From Deltaproteobacteria bacterium (GTDB taxonomy: Bacteria > Desulfobacterota > Syntrophia > Syntrophales > Smithellaceae): 35,760 nt of DNA. The stretch covers positions 1 through 35,760 of the forward strand of contig JAKLGV010000027.1 of the NCBI GenBank assembly GCA_022710585.1, read 5' to 3'. The first letter of the stretch is position 1; each line of letters begins with the position of its first letter. The notes beneath the pieces were generated by a model. It saw only the letters and a program-made list of their open reading frames with translations, was not told the DNA's origin and did no database searches. Made by a program: the position numbers and the translations under genes. Of this stretch, positions 1 through 6,771 are shown in pieces.

Positions 1-32
1 ATCCGCTCCGCTTCGGCAACTTGATTAAACGC

Positions 33-126
33 GGAGAGGTACCGAAGTGGTCGTAACGGGATCGACTCGAAATCGATTTGGGGGCCACAAGCTCCCACGG
101 GGGTTCGAATCCCCCTCTCTCCGCCA
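33..126 (+). tRNA. tRNA-Ser (anticodon CGA)
   Basis: Folds as a class II tRNA. The acceptor arm GGAGAGG pairs with TCTCTCC, the discriminator is G, and CCA is encoded at 124-126. The anticodon stem ATCGA/TCGAT closes the loop CTCGAAA, giving anticodon CGA, which reads UCG. There is a long variable arm, and the T arm is GGGGG-TTCGAAT-CCCCC. Confidence 0.95.
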
Positions 127-152
127 GGAATAATGCTTTTTGAAAATTGATT

Positions 153-252
153 TGTCATTTTGAAGAAGCCCGATTAATCGGAGTGGCGAGGAATCTTAAT
201 AAAAGGATTTGTAAAGATTTCTCAGCCTGATAAATCTGGATTCGAAATGACA
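153..252. repeat. Nested palindromic intergenic repeat between the tRNA-Ser genes
   Basis: The outer arms are TGTCATTTTGAA (153-164) and TTCGAAATGACA (241-252). Nested inside are AGGAATCTT (189-197) and AAGATTTCT (214-222). The unit fits the 'TGTCATTTCGA...GAGGAATCTT' type of intergenic palindrome that is common in environmental genomes; that resemblance is from memory. It fills the spacer between the two serine tRNAs and codes for nothing plausible. Confidence 0.6.
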
Positions 253-266
253 TAAAATGAAAAAAC

Positions 267-360
267 GGAGAGATGTCCGAGCGGCTGAAGGAGCACGACT
301 GGAAATCGTGTGTACGCCCCCAAAGGTGTACCGCGGGTTCAAATCCCGCTCTCTCCGCCA
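267..360 (+). tRNA. tRNA-Ser (anticodon GGA)
   Basis: Class II tRNA. The acceptor is GGAGAGA/TCTCTCC with discriminator G and encoded CCA at 358-360. The anticodon stem CACGA/TCGTG encloses CTGGAAA, giving anticodon GGA, which reads UCC and UCU. It has a long variable arm. With the CGA isoacceptor upstream it covers half of the serine UCN box. Confidence 0.95.
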
Positions 361-491
361 TTTTTATTTGTAAAATCCAATGCTTATCTATTTGTATCAC
401 TTTAGCTTTCTTTAACCTTATGATTCAACTCCCGCGCTTTGCCCAAGGCGCACGCATCACAAATTTCAACCCAAATAAAAAAATTTTACCG

Positions 492-505
492 TTGATTTAG
501 ATCAA
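492..505. promoter_or_regulatory. FNR/CRP-family box
   Basis: TTGAT-TTAG-ATCAA is a perfect match to the FNR consensus TTGAT-N4-ATCAA. Its centre lies 76 bp before the ATG of the thioredoxin-fold gene at 575. No clear -10 element was found at the class II distance, so the transcription start is unknown. Confidence 0.5.
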
Positions 506-574
506 TGCAATTATCTGACTGGCCTGCTACAGGATAGGCCAAAAGAAGTTAAACCGTCAATTAAGGAGATTTTA

Positions 575-1129
575 ATGAATAAAAAGATAATGATACTTTC
601 AGTGTCTTTGATTCTGCTTATCTGTATTCCGCTTGCCCTGCATTCCAGACAATACAGAGCAGATGATTTTTCTCAACAGAAAAATATTGATGCGCCGGAT
701 TTTTCTTTAAGGGATATTCAGGGCAATACATTTAAGCTGAGCAGTCTAAAGGGAAGTCCCGTCGTCATGTTTTTCGGCACCACCTGGTGTCCCGGCTGCC
801 GTAGCGAAATGCCTCTCTACAATACGCTTTATTACCAGTACGCCCATCGCGGACTGAAATTCCTTTATATTAATGTCAATGAATCAACTGCAAAAGTCGC
901 TCGATATGCCAGAGAAAGTGAATTTCCCGGTCAGGTCCTGCTGGATTCTGACAGCAATGTCGCCTCTCATTATAATATTCCGGGCGTGCCGACGTTAATT
1001 CTGGTGGACAAGGATGGGAAAATCATTGGTAAAGGCCACCAGACATCTGATTTGCCGCTGGATGCGCTTTTCCCTGCAAAAGATCAATTATGCAAATCAG
1101 GTGCAACGACAGCTAAATATTGCCGATAA
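575..1129 (+). CDS. TlpA/ResA-like thiol-disulfide oxidoreductase
   Basis: A 184-residue thioredoxin-fold protein of the AhpC/TSA-TlpA type. Residues about 4-23 form one hydrophobic segment, either a signal anchor or a cleavable signal, so the catalytic domain should face the periplasm. The redox motif WCPGC follows the typical FFGTTWCPGC strand, and the cis-proline loop appears as GVPT. Such proteins reduce or oxidise periplasmic cysteines, often for cytochrome c maturation, but no ccm genes are nearby. The tail carries two further cysteines (LCKSG...YCR) that could form a disulfide. AAGGAG sits 7 bases before the ATG and supports this start. The gene stands alone between tRNA-Ser and the SRP RNA, behind an FNR-like box. 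Its precise partner is unknown. Confidence 0.85.
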   Translation: MNKKIMILSVSLILLICIPLALHSRQYRADDFSQQKNIDAPDFSLRDIQGNTFKLSSLKGSPVVMFFGTTWCPGCRSEMPLYNTLYYQYAHRGLKFLYINVNESTAKVARYARESEFPGQVLLDSDSNVASHYNIPGVPTLILVDKDGKIIGKGHQTSDLPLDALFPAKDQLCKSGATTAKYCR

Positions 1130-1251
1130 GCAGATAAAATCCGCCTTCTTGGGAATAATCATATTATTGTGAAAAAAGACTTGAAAAATATGAGTTGATT
1201 CCTGTTCATTTATCGATTAATAGACTCAACCGGTTAGTTATTGAATATTAT

Positions 1252-1347
1252 GGCCGGGTCCCGCGCAACGGAGGCTTGTGAACCCCGTCAGGTCCGGAAG
1301 GAAGCAGCGGTAGCAATGTCCGACATGTGTTGCGGTAAACCCGGTCA
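1252..1347 (+). ncRNA. ffs: Signal recognition particle RNA (small bacterial type)
   Basis: The conserved domain IV core GTCAGGTCCGGAAGGAAGCAGC is present from about 1287, including the GGAA tetraloop and the internal loop bound by Ffh. The ends GGCCGGGT (from 1252) and ACCCGGTC close the hairpin. The length of about 96 nt fits the short 4.5S-like form. It lies directly before dnaX-ybaB-recR, a neighbourhood often seen in Proteobacteria. The ends are approximate. Confidence 0.93.
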
Positions 1348-1423
1348 TCAGAATACCCATCCGTCTGCCTTATGATGTGTTAAATTTTCTGCAGGGTAAA
1401 CGGACAAGATGATGGAATATCGC

Positions 1424-1469
1424 GACCCCCTCCCCTTAATCCCCTCCCACAAGGGGCGGGGAAGTTTTT
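1424..1469 (+). repeat. GC-rich repeat hairpin with T-tract, probable terminator of ffs
   Basis: A C-rich leader with TTAAT is followed by CCCCTCCC-ACAA-GGGGCGGGG and then a run of seven T's (1464-1470). A second copy lies at 34506-34545 on the opposite strand with the same leader. The hairpin plus T-run should end SRP RNA transcription. The dnaX ribosome-binding site GGAGG begins just after the T-run. Confidence 0.55.
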
Positions 1470-1481
1470 TTGGAGGCATAG

Positions 1482-3152
1482 TTGGAATATCAGGTTCTAG
1501 CACGAAAATTCAGGCCGCAGACTTTTGAAGAAGTTGCCGGTCAGTCGCACGTGGTCAAAACGCTGCGCAATGCCATTGCCCAGGGACGCGTGGCGCACGC
1601 TTTTCTTTTCAGCGGACCGCGCGGCGTCGGAAAAACGTCCGTCGCCCGGATTCTTTCCAAAGCGCTCAACTGCGAAAAGGGGCCGACAGCCACGCCCTGC
1701 AATCAATGCGCGAATTGTTTGGAGATAACCAATAATTCTTCCCTCGATGTCCATGAGATCGACGGCGCTTCCAACCGCGGCATTGATGAAATCCGGGAAC
1801 TCAGGGAAAATGTCAAATTCGCTCCGGCCTCGTCCAGATATAAAATATACATCATTGATGAAGTGCACATGCTGACTGATCCGGCGTTCAACGCGCTGCT
1901 CAAAACCCTGGAGGAGCCGCCGGCACATGTGATTTTCATGTTTGCCACGACGGAAATCCATAAGATTCCCGCCACCATTCTCTCGCGGTGCCAGTGCTAT
2001 GATTTCCGCCGAATATCGCTCAAGGAAATTATTGCGAATCTGGAACTGGTTGCCGGCAAAGAAGGGATTAAAATCAGTCCCATGGCTCTTTCCTGGATTG
2101 CTGAGGCGGGTGACGGCAGTATGCGCGATTCGCAGAGTATTTTCGATCAGGTAATTTCCTATGCCGGGATGGACATCAAAGACGCCGATGTGGAAGAATG
2201 TCTGGGGTTGGCCGCGCGCAAATATCTTTTCCGTCTTTCGGAAGCGGTTTTAAATCAGGATGCCGGCGCGTGCCTGCTGATTCTGGAAGAAGCCTATCTG
2301 GCCGGCATCGACATGAAGTATTTCTATCAGATGCTGCTCAAGCATTTCCGGAATCTGCTGCTGGTGAAGATTGCAGGAGATGACAGCGCATCTTTTGATA
2401 TTGCCACCGAACAGATTGAAAAGCTGAAGGAACAGGTGCAGAAAATATCGCGTGAAACACTGCAGCGTTATCTGGAGATTCTGATCGCGGAGGAGGGAAA
2501 TTTCCGCCGCAGTCAGGAGCCGCGTATGAAGCTCGAAGCCATCATCGTCAAAATGGCTTATCTGCAGCCGATTGTGCCCATTGGTGAAATCATTGCGACA
2601 ATTGAAAATATTGAGAAGAGACTGCAATCGGGTGCGCCTGTGAGTTCCGGCAATGCTGCGCCCGGGGTTCTGTACGATCAAACGGTCAACGAAAGACCGG
2701 GGGGCGCGACGGAAGAAATCAGAGAATCGGCTCATCATACATTGGATTTGAACGCCCTGCGCGACAGTTTTAAGAAATTTGTCAAAAACGAAAATCCACC
2801 TCTGGGAGGGAAAATTGCTTCCACCGAAATTATAGGCTACGAAAACGATTGCCTTGCCATCGGCGTTCCCAACAATCCTTTTTTGCTGGATACGCTGAAA
2901 ACGGCAGAGCAGATAGAAAAACTGGAAGAGTTGGCCGGCAAATTTTTTCAGAAAAATACGACAGTCAAAATTGAAACGCTGAGCGCGGAAAAAAGCGGCT
3001 CGAACGGGAATAGCGCGAAGAACCAGGCCAATATGATCAACGATATAAAACGGGAAGCGCTGAATCAGCCGATTTTAAAGAAGGTTATGGATGAATTGTC
3101 CGATGCCCGGGTGGTCGAAATCAAGGTGCAGACGGAAAAAACAAATTCGTAA
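1482..3152 (+). CDS. dnaX: DNA polymerase III subunit gamma/tau
   Basis: This 556-residue clamp-loader ATPase loads the beta clamp and couples the replisome. Walker A GPRGVGKTS is at residues 45-53. Zinc-binding cysteines are at 64, 73, 76 and 79, the same positions as in E. coli DnaX. Walker B is DEVHML, followed by the LLKTLEEPP and SRCQ sensor region. The C-terminal 150 residues are variable, as expected for the tau part. The start is TTG at 1482, chosen because GGAGG lies 6-10 bases upstream and the next residues match the family (YQVLARKFRPQTF). No long A-run that would drive programmed frameshifting was seen, so a separate gamma form is not predicted. It leads dnaX-ybaB-recR. Confidence 0.97.
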   Translation: MEYQVLARKFRPQTFEEVAGQSHVVKTLRNAIAQGRVAHAFLFSGPRGVGKTSVARILSKALNCEKGPTATPCNQCANCLEITNNSSLDVHEIDGASNRGIDEIRELRENVKFAPASSRYKIYIIDEVHMLTDPAFNALLKTLEEPPAHVIFMFATTEIHKIPATILSRCQCYDFRRISLKEIIANLELVAGKEGIKISPMALSWIAEAGDGSMRDSQSIFDQVISYAGMDIKDADVEECLGLAARKYLFRLSEAVLNQDAGACLLILEEAYLAGIDMKYFYQMLLKHFRNLLLVKIAGDDSASFDIATEQIEKLKEQVQKISRETLQRYLEILIAEEGNFRRSQEPRMKLEAIIVKMAYLQPIVPIGEIIATIENIEKRLQSGAPVSSGNAAPGVLYDQTVNERPGGATEEIRESAHHTLDLNALRDSFKKFVKNENPPLGGKIASTEIIGYENDCLAIGVPNNPFLLDTLKTAEQIEKLEELAGKFFQKNTTVKIETLSAEKSGSNGNSAKNQANMINDIKREALNQPILKKVMDELSDARVVEIKVQTEKTNS

Positions 3153-3196
3153 AAATCATATCAGGAATATTCATCAAAAAACGAGGAGGATGAAGC

Positions 3197-3505
3197 GTGC
3201 AGAACTTTAACACCATCATGAAGCAGGCCAAGAAGATGCAGGAAAAAATGGCAAAACTGCAGCAGGAATTGGAAACAAAAACCGTTGAGGCTCAGGCCGG
3301 GGGCGGTATGGTGAGTGTCGTGGTCAACGGCAAATATGAGATTGTTTCGCTGAAAATCGAAAAGGATGTGGTGAATCCCGAGGATATCGAAATGCTGCAG
3401 GATTTAATCGCCGCTGCCGTTAACGAGGGCATCCGCAAAGCGCAGGAGATGAGCGCCTCGGAAATGGGTAAGATTACCGGAGGTCTGAATATTCCCGGTT
3501 TCTAA
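3197..3505 (+). CDS. ybaB: YbaB/EbfC family nucleoid-associated protein
   Basis: A 102-residue cytoplasmic DNA-binding protein of the YbaB/EbfC family, which forms dimers with a tweezer-like shape. A helical, Lys/Gln-rich N-terminus (KQAKKMQEKMAKLQQEL) precedes the family's glycine-rich turn AGGGMVSVVVNGKYEI and the motif NEGIRKAQEM. The start is GTG at 3197, with GAGGAGG 8 bases upstream. It sits between dnaX and recR, 44 bp after the first and 23 bp before the second, the usual synteny, and is probably co-transcribed with both. Confidence 0.94.
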   Translation: MQNFNTIMKQAKKMQEKMAKLQQELETKTVEAQAGGGMVSVVVNGKYEIVSLKIEKDVVNPEDIEMLQDLIAAAVNEGIRKAQEMSASEMGKITGGLNIPGF

Positions 3506-3528
3506 AAACGGCAGAAGAAAGTTGATCT

Positions 3529-4128
3529 ATGAAAGCATACGCCCAACCGATAAAAAAACTGATTGCCGAGCTGGGAAAACTTCCCGGCATCGGCGAAAAA
3601 ACGGCCGCCCGGCTGGCCAATTATATTTTGCGCTCCACGGAGGATGATGTCATCAAGCTGGCGGAGAGCATTGTGGAAGTCAAAAGAAAAATCAAGCTTT
3701 GCAAGGTATGCCTGAATCTGACGGAAGAAGAAACCTGTTACATCTGCAGCGATACGTCAAGAGATAAAGAAACGATTTGTGTGGTGGAAGATCCGGACGC
3801 GCTGGCTGCGATTGAAGAGTCCGGCGGATATCGCGGAACGTATCACGTGCTGCACGGTGCGCTGGCGCCGCTGGACGGCATCGGGCCGGACAATTTGCGG
3901 CTGGGGGAACTGATTCTGCGTATTAACGAAGGCAATATCAAAGAAGTAATTATCGCAACCAATACCAATGTTCATGGCGAGTCCACCGCTTTGCTGCTGA
4001 CAAAAATGCTCAAAGATAAAGATATCAAATTAACGCGCATCGCCATGGGAGTCCCCATGGGCGGGGATTTGAAGTATATTGATAAGATGACGCTATCCAA
4101 GTCGCTGGAATTCCGGCGCGGTATGTAA
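3529..4128 (+). CDS. recR: Recombination mediator protein RecR
   Basis: At 199 residues this is standard RecR length. RecR acts with RecO (and RecF) to load RecA on SSB-coated gaps. An N-terminal helix-hairpin-helix ([18 protein letters not shown]) is followed by the four-cysteine zinc finger at residues 58, 61, 70 and 73, then a Toprim domain ([24 protein letters not shown]) and the C-terminal [21 protein letters not shown]. The stop codon TAA overlaps an ATG (TAATG at 4126-4130) that opens a doubtful 33-codon frame. Confidence 0.97.
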   Translation: MKAYAQPIKKLIAELGKLPGIGEKTAARLANYILRSTEDDVIKLAESIVEVKRKIKLCKVCLNLTEEETCYICSDTSRDKETICVVEDPDALAAIEESGGYRGTYHVLHGALAPLDGIGPDNLRLGELILRINEGNIKEVIIATNTNVHGESTALLLTKMLKDKDIKLTRIAMGVPMGGDLKYIDKMTLSKSLEFRRGM

Positions 4129-4229
4129 TGAAAAGCCAGGAAATGAGCTCATTCAAGCTCAGAATCTTTTTTCAGGCGTGCGCCCGAAAAAAATTCAATT
4201 CGCTTTTCATGAGCCCATTTTCCAAGTGA
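4128..4229 (+). CDS. Possible 33-residue ORF coupled to recR (doubtful)
   Basis: The ATG overlaps the recR stop as TAATG, and the frame runs 33 codons to a TGA at 4227. The product would be basic ([16 protein letters not shown]...) with no recognised family. An imperfect hairpin lies inside it (4162-4196). The overlap favours translation by coupling, but nothing else shows that it is a real gene. Confidence 0.18.
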   Translation: MKSQEMSSFKLRIFFQACARKKFNSLFMSPFSK

Positions 4230-4250
4230 ACGTTCGGTGATTGATTTTTT

Positions 4251-5123
4251 ATGGGTACGGAAATAGAAACTAAAACAAAAATTCGGCGGATTAATGCGAA
4301 GAAAATCACTAGAGCGGTGAAAAAGCTTTTTATCGAAGCCAATACTGTTTTGGGCGAAGATGTTTTTGAAGCCTTTCATCTCGCGTCATCCCGAGAAGAA
4401 TCGGCAACCGGTAAAGAGGTTCTGAAAAAAATCATCGAGAACGTTGATATCGCCCGCCGCAAGAAAATGCCGATCTGTCAGGATACCGGCCTGGCGGTTG
4501 TTTTTGTGGAAATGGGGCAGGATGTTCATATTACCGGAGGAGAATTGCACGAGGCCATTGAAGAAGGTGTGCGTCAGGCTTATGCGGATGGCTATCTGCG
4601 CAAATCTGTCTGCGATCCGTTCACCAGGGCCAATACCACTAACAATCTTCCAGCAATTATTCATATGGATGTCGTTTCGGGCAATCAGGTGAAGATTATT
4701 GCCATGCCCAAGGGTGGCGGCAGTGAAAATTGCAGCGCCGCGAAAATGTTGACTCCCGCCGCGGGAATTGAAGGCGTTAAAAAATTCGTTCTGGAGACGG
4801 TAGAGAATGCCGGCGCCAATCCCTGTCCGCCCATCATTGTCGGTGTGGGGATCGGCGGATCGCTGGAGCAGGCCTGCGTTATGGCGAAGAAAGCCCTTTT
4901 GCGGCCGGTGGGCGAAGCCAACAGAGTGGACGAACGCGCAGAGCAAATCGAAAAAGAATTATTGGCAAGCATCAACAATCTGGGCATAGGCCCCGCGGGA
5001 CTGGGCGGCCGAGTGACCGCACTGGCGGTGAATATCGAAATGATGCCGTGCCATATCGCATCGCTGCCGGTAGCGGTGAATATTCAATGCCACGTCGCCC
5101 GCCACAAAGAGACGACTTTGTAA
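4251..5123 (+). CDS. Fumarate hydratase class I, alpha subunit
   Basis: This 290-residue protein is the N-terminal half of an iron-sulfur class I fumarase, in the two-subunit form found in many anaerobes; it hydrates fumarate to malate. Family motifs include the [18 protein letters not shown] region with the first cluster cysteine, [32 protein letters not shown] and [16 protein letters not shown]. The three cysteines in these segments are consistent with the three ligands of the 4Fe-4S cluster. An in-frame TGA at 4242 forces the start to ATG 4251 or later. No clear ribosome-binding site is visible. The beta subunit follows after 147 bp, an unusually long gap filled by a repeat. Confidence 0.93.
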   Translation: MGTEIETKTKIRRINAKKITRAVKKLFIEANTVLGEDVFEAFHLASSREESATGKEVLKKIIENVDIARRKKMPICQDTGLAVVFVEMGQDVHITGGELHEAIEEGVRQAYADGYLRKSVCDPFTRANTTNNLPAIIHMDVVSGNQVKIIAMPKGGGSENCSAAKMLTPAAGIEGVKKFVLETVENAGANPCPPIIVGVGIGGSLEQACVMAKKALLRPVGEANRVDERAEQIEKELLASINNLGIGPAGLGGRVTALAVNIEMMPCHIASLPVAVNIQCHVARHKETTL

Positions 5124-5191
5124 AATAAGAAAGTCAAATGAAAATAAATGGAACTTTCACCTTGAATTCGATGGACATCACTCTTGATAGT

Positions 5192-5259
5192 ACTGGATAC
5201 CGGCCTTCGCCAGGTATGACAAAAAGAAAAACTGGATTCCCGATCAGGTCGGGAATGAC
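5192..5259. repeat. Tandem hairpin repeat between fumarase subunits
   Basis: Two 29-base units (5192-5220 and 5231-5259) share ACTGGATwCC at the start and ATGAC at the end, with a 39-base period. The second folds as TTCCCGA-TCAGG-TCGGGAA with perfect 7-bp arms. The first has only the 5-bp arms ATACC/GGTAT intact. They resemble the 'GGATTCCCG...CGGGAATGAC' intergenic repeats of many genomes, from memory. Confidence 0.6.
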
Positions 5260-5270
5260 AAACGAAAGAA

Positions 5271-5822
5271 ATGGAAACACGAAAAATTAAAACACCTTTA
5301 ACGGAAGAAATTATCAGATCGCTGCATGCCGGAGATATGGTTTTATTAAGCGGTGAGATTTATACCGCGCGCGATGTGGCGCACAGGCGTTTGTATGAAT
5401 CTCTGCTCAAAGGAGAGAAGTTGCCCATTGATTTAACACAGGCAGTTATCTTTTACGCGGCGCCGACGCCAAGGCCGCCGAAAAAAGTCATTGGTTCCAT
5501 CGGGCCGACGACCAGCTACCGGATGGATTCTTTCACGCCGAAATTAATTGAAGCCGGTCTTCGGGCCATGATCGGCAAAGGTAACCGTTCACCCGAAGTG
5601 GTGGAAGCCATCAAAACAAACAACGCCGTATATTTCGGCGCCATTGGCGGCATTGCGGCTTTAATGTCTCAGTGTGTCAAAAAAGTGGAAATGGTCGCCT
5701 ATGAAGATTTGGGTCCGGAAGCCATTCGCAAACTCACCGTCAAAGACTTTCCGCTGTTAGTCGTCAACGATTTTCAGGGGAACGATCTGTATTTATCTAC
5801 ACAAAATAACTGGCGCATCTAA
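5271..5822 (+). CDS. Fumarate hydratase class I, beta subunit
   Basis: This 183-residue protein is the C-terminal half of class I fumarase and completes the active site with the alpha subunit upstream. Visible motifs are the LHAGDMVLLSGEIYTARDVAHRR start, IFYAAPTPRPP, the IGPTTSYRMD segment, AMIGKGNRS and GAIGGIAALMSQCVKKVEMVAYEDLGPEAIRKL, all typical of the family. Length and order fit the split-subunit enzyme. The ATG at 5271 comes 11 bases after the upstream hairpin repeat, and only a weak GAAAGA precedes it. Expression may therefore depend on read-through of the hairpins. Confidence 0.93.
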   Translation: METRKIKTPLTEEIIRSLHAGDMVLLSGEIYTARDVAHRRLYESLLKGEKLPIDLTQAVIFYAAPTPRPPKKVIGSIGPTTSYRMDSFTPKLIEAGLRAMIGKGNRSPEVVEAIKTNNAVYFGAIGGIAALMSQCVKKVEMVAYEDLGPEAIRKLTVKDFPLLVVNDFQGNDLYLSTQNNWRI

Positions 5823-5929
5823 TCAATATAACTAATTATTTTAATCATTGTGAAAATTTGTTGACTGAATTTTGCTTCTATATTAAGAAAATCAGTCTTT
5901 TTGTAACATCAATAAGGAGATGAGAACAA

Positions 5930-6478
5930 ATGATAGAAGTTAGATGGCATGGACGCGGTGGTCAGGGAGCGGTGACTTCGGTGGAATTGCTGGCAGTGGC
6001 GGCCATAGCCGCCGGGAAATACGCTCAGGGCTTTCCCAGTTTTGGTCCGGAAAGAAGGGGCGCACCTGTTGCCGCATTCACCCGTATAGACGATAAAAAA
6101 ATCAATGTCCGTTCAGGCATATACGAACCTGATGTGGTGTTGATTCTGGATTCCAGTCTGATCGGGCTGGTGAATGTCACCGACGGTTTGAAGCCAAACG
6201 GCAAAGTGATTGTGAATACCAACCGATCACCGGAGGAAATTCGTCGAGAACTGGATTTCAAAGGAACGGTAGCTACGGTGGACGGGACGGGCATCGCACG
6301 AAAGGAAATGGGCGTTCCTATTGCTAATACCACAATGATCGGAGCGTTGTTGAAGGTGACGGGGGTCATGGAACTGGATGCCATGAAAGACTCAGTTGAA
6401 CACAGATTTGGCCGAATCGCCCAGAAGAACCTTAACGCCATGAAACGGGCTTACGACGAAATTAAAATAAGTAATTAA
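5930..6478 (+). CDS. porC: Pyruvate:ferredoxin oxidoreductase, gamma subunit
   Basis: This is the 182-residue gamma domain of 2-oxoacid:acceptor oxidoreductases, which helps bind CoA. The opening VRWHGRGGQGAVT is the family signature, followed by QGFPSFGPERRGAPV and VRSGIYEPDVVLI. It is the first gene of a gamma-delta-alpha-beta operon, the order known for the four-subunit pyruvate enzymes of Thermotoga and Pyrococcus. AAGGAG lies 11 bases before the ATG. A possible promoter (TTGACT at about 5861, then an AT-rich -10 region) lies upstream but is weak. Confidence 0.93.
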   Translation: MIEVRWHGRGGQGAVTSVELLAVAAIAAGKYAQGFPSFGPERRGAPVAAFTRIDDKKINVRSGIYEPDVVLILDSSLIGLVNVTDGLKPNGKVIVNTNRSPEEIRRELDFKGTVATVDGTGIARKEMGVPIANTTMIGALLKVTGVMELDAMKDSVEHRFGRIAQKNLNAMKRAYDEIKISN

Positions 6479-6491
6479 GGGGTATATCCAA

Positions 6492-6770
6492 ATGGCATTG
6501 AAAACGTGGAAAGAGCTTCCCATTGGCTGTGTGGTTTCCGAGCCGGGAAGCGCCAGTGAATATCATACAGGCAGTTGGCGGTCGCAGCGACCCGTCTGGG
6601 ATAATCAGAAATGCATCAAATGCGGTATCTGTTATGTATTCTGTCCGGAAGGCTGTGTGCAGCAGATGGAGGATGGTTTCTTTCAGGCGGATATGGATTA
6701 CTGCAAGGGTTGCGGCATTTGCGCGCATGAATGCTGGCCCCGCGCGATCAAGATGATAGAGGAGGGATAA
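6492..6770 (+). CDS. porD: Pyruvate:ferredoxin oxidoreductase, delta subunit (2x 4Fe-4S)
   Basis: This 92-residue ferredoxin-like subunit carries two 4Fe-4S clusters that wire the TPP site to the external ferredoxin. The first motif is CIKCGICYVFCPEGC. The second is CKGCGICAHECWP, where Trp replaces the proline that usually follows the fourth cysteine. The N-terminal SYHTGSWR-like segment typical of PorD is present as EYHTGSWRSQRPVWD. AAGGGG precedes the ATG, and one base separates the stop from porA. Confidence 0.95.
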   Translation: MALKTWKELPIGCVVSEPGSASEYHTGSWRSQRPVWDNQKCIKCGICYVFCPEGCVQQMEDGFFQADMDYCKGCGICAHECWPRAIKMIEEG

Positions 6771-6771
6771 T

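Noticed and set aside
155..400. Minus-strand 81-codon frame reading MAERAGFEPA...
   Set aside because: It is the antisense of tRNA-Ser; this peptide is a well-known annotation artefact.
273..500. Plus-strand 75-codon frame starting inside tRNA-Ser
   Set aside because: It overlaps the tRNA and has no ribosome-binding site or family.
1482..3152. Programmed frameshift site in dnaX
   Set aside because: No long A-run or A AAA AAG-type slippery sequence was found in the region where gamma would end.
4162..4196. Hairpin considered as a recR terminator
   Set aside because: The T-run is on the 5' side and the A-run on the 3' side on both strands, the reverse of a terminator.
4149..4379. 76-codon minus-strand frame over the recR-fumarase gap
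   Set aside because: Overlaps the fumarase alpha N-terminus, with no ribosome-binding site and no family.
5192..5259. Two-unit repeat considered as a CRISPR
   Set aside because: Only two diverged units, each itself a hairpin, with a 10-base spacer.
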